Shown in pieces: positions 6,550-8,461 of a stretch of 8,461 nt of DNA (position 1 is its first letter; the number at the start of each line of letters is the position of its first letter). Both the position numbers and the translations under genes were made by a program. Below the pieces are notes generated by a model that saw only the letters and a program-made list of their open reading frames with translations, was not told where the DNA came from and searched no databases. Origin of the DNA: Modestobacter sp. (lineage in GTDB: Bacteria; Actinomycetota; Actinomycetes; Mycobacteriales; Geodermatophilaceae). Where the stretch lies: positions 1 to 8,461 of the forward strand of contig JAOPUQ010000350.1 of the NCBI GenBank assembly GCA_025963425.1, read 5' to 3'.

Positions 6550-6561
6550 CCCCGCGGGTCA
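6547..6561 (+). terminator. Short hairpin overlapping the stop codon of the 172-residue protein
   Basis: TGACCC (6547-6552) and GGGTCA (6556-6561) are perfect 6-bp inverted arms with a 3-nt CGC loop; the left arm begins with the TGA stop. No T-tract follows. It may help end transcription between this gene and the convergent serine hydrolase gene, but the evidence is only the repeat. Confidence 0.3.
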
Positions 6562-6573
6562 CCCCTGCCCGGC

Positions 6574-6664
6574 GTGGACGAGATCACCACCGAGGCCGAG
6601 CTTCGCGAGCTGCTCGGTGAACCGCTGCCCCGGGGTGGCCGCCAAGGACCGCCCGGCCCTCGAC
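6574..6664 (+). pseudogene. Remnant of the N-terminus of a pyridoxamine 5'-phosphate oxidase-family (FMN-binding) protein
   Basis: From GTG 6574 the frame reads (M)DEITTEAELRELLGEPLPR. Dropping one G from the run at 6632-6635 restores VAAKDRPALD in phase. ITT.AELRELLGEP.PR..AK.R..L is, as I recall, the typical opening of the MSMEG_1061-like pyridoxamine phosphate oxidase family, normally about 200 residues. After residue 30 the similarity stops: the expected LD..W.AASPF segment is missing and the sequence becomes low-complexity Pro/Arg/Ala until the convergent hydrolase gene. Only a 5' stub survives, with a frameshift. The rest of 6665-6706 shows nothing recognisable. Identification rests on about 30 residues, so it is moderate. 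Confidence 0.6.
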
Positions 6665-6706
6665 GGGATCGGCCGGCCGCCGCCGCCCGCTGTCCGGACG
6701 GCCGAG

Positions 6707-8029
6707 TCAGCCCCAGCCGCCGGCGTCGACGCCGCCGGGCACCGGGGCCTCGGGGTCGTAGGGAGCGCGGGTGAACACGAACGTCGCCAGGTCGAGGTGG
6801 TCGGGGGCGATCCGCAGCGTCTCCCCGGCGTAGTAGCCGTCCAGCCCCACCCAGGTGCCGTCGGGCCGCGGGCAGAACCGGCTGGCCCGCCCGCTCCGGC
6901 CGGGCATCGGGCCGAGGTGCAGCAACCCGCCCGCCTGGGCGCGCAGCACGTGCGGCGCGGGCCCCCAGAACCAGACACCCAGGAACTCCAGCGGCACCGG
7001 CGGCGGGGACGGCGTCCAGGCGGCGACCACCCGCGGCTCGGCGGCCCGCAGGTCGGCCAGCAGCCCGGGCACCAGCTGGTCCAGCCCGCTGGTGGTGTTG
7101 GCCAGCATGACCGCACCGGACTGCTCGGTCCGGTCGACGAACACCCCGGCCAGGAAGCCGGGCATCGACCCGCCGTGCCCGACCAGCGTCTGCCCCTCGG
7201 CCCGCACGACCTGCAGGCCCAGCCCGTAGGCCGACCAGCCGGGCGCGGAGGGGTCCACGCCGGCCGGCACGGTCATCTCCTCCAGCGTCGCCGGGGACAG
7301 CACGTCGCCGGTGTCGCCGAGCAGGAAGGCGGCGAACCGGCCCAGGTCGGCCAGCGTCGCCCACAGCTGCCCGGCGGCGGCCATGACGCCGGCGTGGTGC
7401 TCGGGCTCGGGCAGGACGACGTCGGCCCACGGGTGCACCGCCGACCCCCGCGCGGCGGCGCCGGTGGGGCGCGGCGTCGTGCGGGTCATCCCCAGCGGGG
7501 CGAGCACCTCGTCCCGGACGACGTCCTCCCACCGCCGGCCGCGGTGCGCCTCGACGAGCTCACCGAGCAGCCCGAAACCCAGGTTGGAGTAGTGGAAGCG
7601 GCGGGCCGCGCCGAGGACGACGTCCGGCCCGGCCAGCTCCAGGTCCGTCAGCGATCCGCCGGGCACCCGCTCCCACCAGCTGCCCGGGCTCTCCGACGTG
7701 GCCCCGGCCAGGTGGGAGAGCAGCTGTCCCACAGTCCGGTCACCCAGCGGCGTGCCGGGGACGTGGCGGTCCAGCGCGTCGTCCAGACCCAGCCGGCCCT
7801 CGTCGCGCAGCCGCAGGACCACCAGCGCGGTGACCGTCTTGCTGATCGAGCCGATCCGGTACTGGACGTCGGTGTGCGGATCGGCGACCTCGCCGCGACC
7901 GGCCGACCAGGCCAGCCCGCCGTCCCGGACCACGCCGGCGACCAGGCTGGGCGCCCGCCCGTCGCGCTGCACGCGGGCGGTACGGGCCAGCAGCGTGCGG
8001 GCGGTGGAGGGGAGCACCGGTTCGACCAT
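6707..8029 (-). CDS. Serine hydrolase of the class C beta-lactamase/penicillin-binding-protein-like family
   Basis: A 440-residue protein beginning MVEPVLPSTARTLLARTARV. The three family motifs are present: SISK (Ser61 nucleophile, Lys64), the YSN triad (Tyr147-Ser148-Asn149) and HGG (285-287, in VGHGGSMPG). The catalytic domain covers about 10-315; a C-terminal beta-rich domain (about 325-435; EFLGVWFWGPAPH ... GYYAGETLRI) follows, as in many actinobacterial members. No signal peptide is visible, so it is probably cytoplasmic. Substrate is unknown: members include esterases, peptidases and D-aminopeptidases, and motif presence does not show antibiotic hydrolysis. The ATG at 8029 lies 9 bp after the stop of the DUF3817 gene and has no clear Shine-Dalgarno (upstream reads AGCCTCCCGGC), so it may be translated by coupling; a later start cannot be excluded but must precede Ser61. 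Confidence 0.9.
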   Translation of the reverse strand: MVEPVLPSTARTLLARTARVQRDGRAPSLVAGVVRDGGLAWSAGRGEVADPHTDVQYRIGSISKTVTALVVLRLRDEGRLGLDDALDRHVPGTPLGDRTVGQLLSHLAGATSESPGSWWERVPGGSLTDLELAGPDVVLGAARRFHYSNLGFGLLGELVEAHRGRRWEDVVRDEVLAPLGMTRTTPRPTGAAARGSAVHPWADVVLPEPEHHAGVMAAAGQLWATLADLGRFAAFLLGDTGDVLSPATLEEMTVPAGVDPSAPGWSAYGLGLQVVRAEGQTLVGHGGSMPGFLAGVFVDRTEQSGAVMLANTTSGLDQLVPGLLADLRAAEPRVVAAWTPSPPPVPLEFLGVWFWGPAPHVLRAQAGGLLHLGPMPGRSGRASRFCPRPDGTWVGLDGYYAGETLRIAPDHLDLATFVFTRAPYDPEAPVPGGVDAGGWG

Positions 8030-8038
8030 GCCGGGAGG

Positions 8039-8383
8039 CTAGCCAGCCAGGGCCGGCGCCCTGTCCCCGACCGGGAGCCGCCCGGTCCGCTCCGCCCAGC
8101 GCTCGAACCACACGGTGGTGAACGGGGGCACCGAGGCGACCAGCGCGAACAGTGCCGTCCGCGGCGACCACGGCAGCACTCGCCAGGCGACCAGGCTGAC
8201 CAGCACGTAGCCGACGAAGACCGCGCCGTGCACCGGGCCGGCGACCTGGACGCCGACCTCGGAGGTGCGCAGCACGTGCTTGACGAACATGCCCGCCAGC
8301 AGCAGGGCCCAGGAGACGGCTTCGGCGATGGCCACGGCGCGGAAGGCGCGGGCGACGGTGCGGGGTTCGGTCAGGCGGGTCAT
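8039..8383 (-). CDS. DUF3817 family small membrane protein
   Basis: A 114-residue protein from ATG 8383, with GAGGGA 3 nt upstream. It starts MTRLTEPRTVARAFRAVAIA. Three membrane segments are visible: about 12-33, 48-70 and 76-93. The family-type motifs are AIAEAVSWALLLAGMFVKH (18-36), GPVHGAVFVGYV (49-60) and the WF.RW end of the third helix (92-96). Length and motif order match DUF3817 proteins, which are common in actinomycetes and have no settled function. It is the first gene of a likely two-gene unit with the serine hydrolase. The 78 bp upstream to the window edge show no gene and no convincing promoter. Confidence 0.87.
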   Translation of the reverse strand: MTRLTEPRTVARAFRAVAIAEAVSWALLLAGMFVKHVLRTSEVGVQVAGPVHGAVFVGYVLVSLVAWRVLPWSPRTALFALVASVPPFTTVWFERWAERTGRLPVGDRAPALAG

Positions 8384-8461
8384 CGGTCCCTCGGGTCGAC
8401 GCGGGTGCGAACTCGGCCATCCTGCCCGGCGGCGGGATGTGACCTGGCTCCGGCCGGGCCG

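Noticed and set aside
6692..6699. GTCCGGAC palindrome between the convergent genes as a terminator
   Set aside because: An 8-bp self-complementary sequence with no loop and no T-tract is expected often in this GC-rich DNA.
6574..6774. A real 66-codon gene in the gap before the serine hydrolase
   Set aside because: Only the first 20 or so codons look like a protein family; the rest is frameshifted and runs antisense into the hydrolase gene, so it is a remnant.
6707..8029. Antibiotic-resistance beta-lactamase
   Set aside because: The SxxK/YxN/HGG motifs define a broad serine hydrolase family; with no signal peptide and an extra C-terminal domain, a resistance role is not supported.
7740..8420. 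Minus-strand 226-codon frame spanning DUF3817 and the hydrolase start
   Set aside because: Out-of-frame shadow across two well-supported genes, with Arg/Ala-rich low-complexity sequence.

Overview
The window is very GC-rich DNA with dense short operons, GTG starts and strong G/C third-position bias. This points to a high-GC actinomycete. The protein wording (bkd-type dehydrogenase genes beside a divergent Lrp gene, DUF3817, small hydrophobic actinobacterial proteins) would suit a Geodermatophilaceae-like organism, but that family assignment is an impression, not proof. No rRNA, tRNA, CRISPR array, insertion sequence or phage gene was seen.

Left part (1-2528, minus strand): three genes of a branched-chain 2-oxo acid dehydrogenase complex in the order E1 alpha, E1 beta, E2. 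The E2 gene runs off the left edge. The genes overlap or nearly abut (1-nt overlap, then 2-nt gap), so they are almost certainly one operon. Facing away from it on the plus strand is an Lrp/AsnC-family regulator (2741-3226), the classic arrangement of a bkdR-type regulator with its target. The 212-bp divergent region holds a clean 8-bp inverted repeat (2646-2670) and weaker repeats that could be operators.

Middle (3227-5908, plus strand): a decayed gene for a small secreted cysteine-containing protein (3258-3640; lost signal peptide, two frameshifts, one lost Cys). It is followed by a two-gene operon: a four-helix membrane protein (DUF6394-like) and a 600-residue potassium-channel protein with a two-helix pore, a TIGFGE filter and two RCK/TrkA-N domains in tandem. 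This pair is the most interesting possible uncharacterised system here: a channel with a conserved, unstudied membrane partner.

Right part (5909-8461): a 172-residue hydrophobic protein of unknown function (plus), a short frameshifted remnant of a pyridoxamine-phosphate-oxidase-family gene (6574-6664), and, on the minus strand, a DUF3817 membrane protein followed by a class C beta-lactamase-like serine hydrolase. The last two are 9 bp apart and probably co-transcribed.
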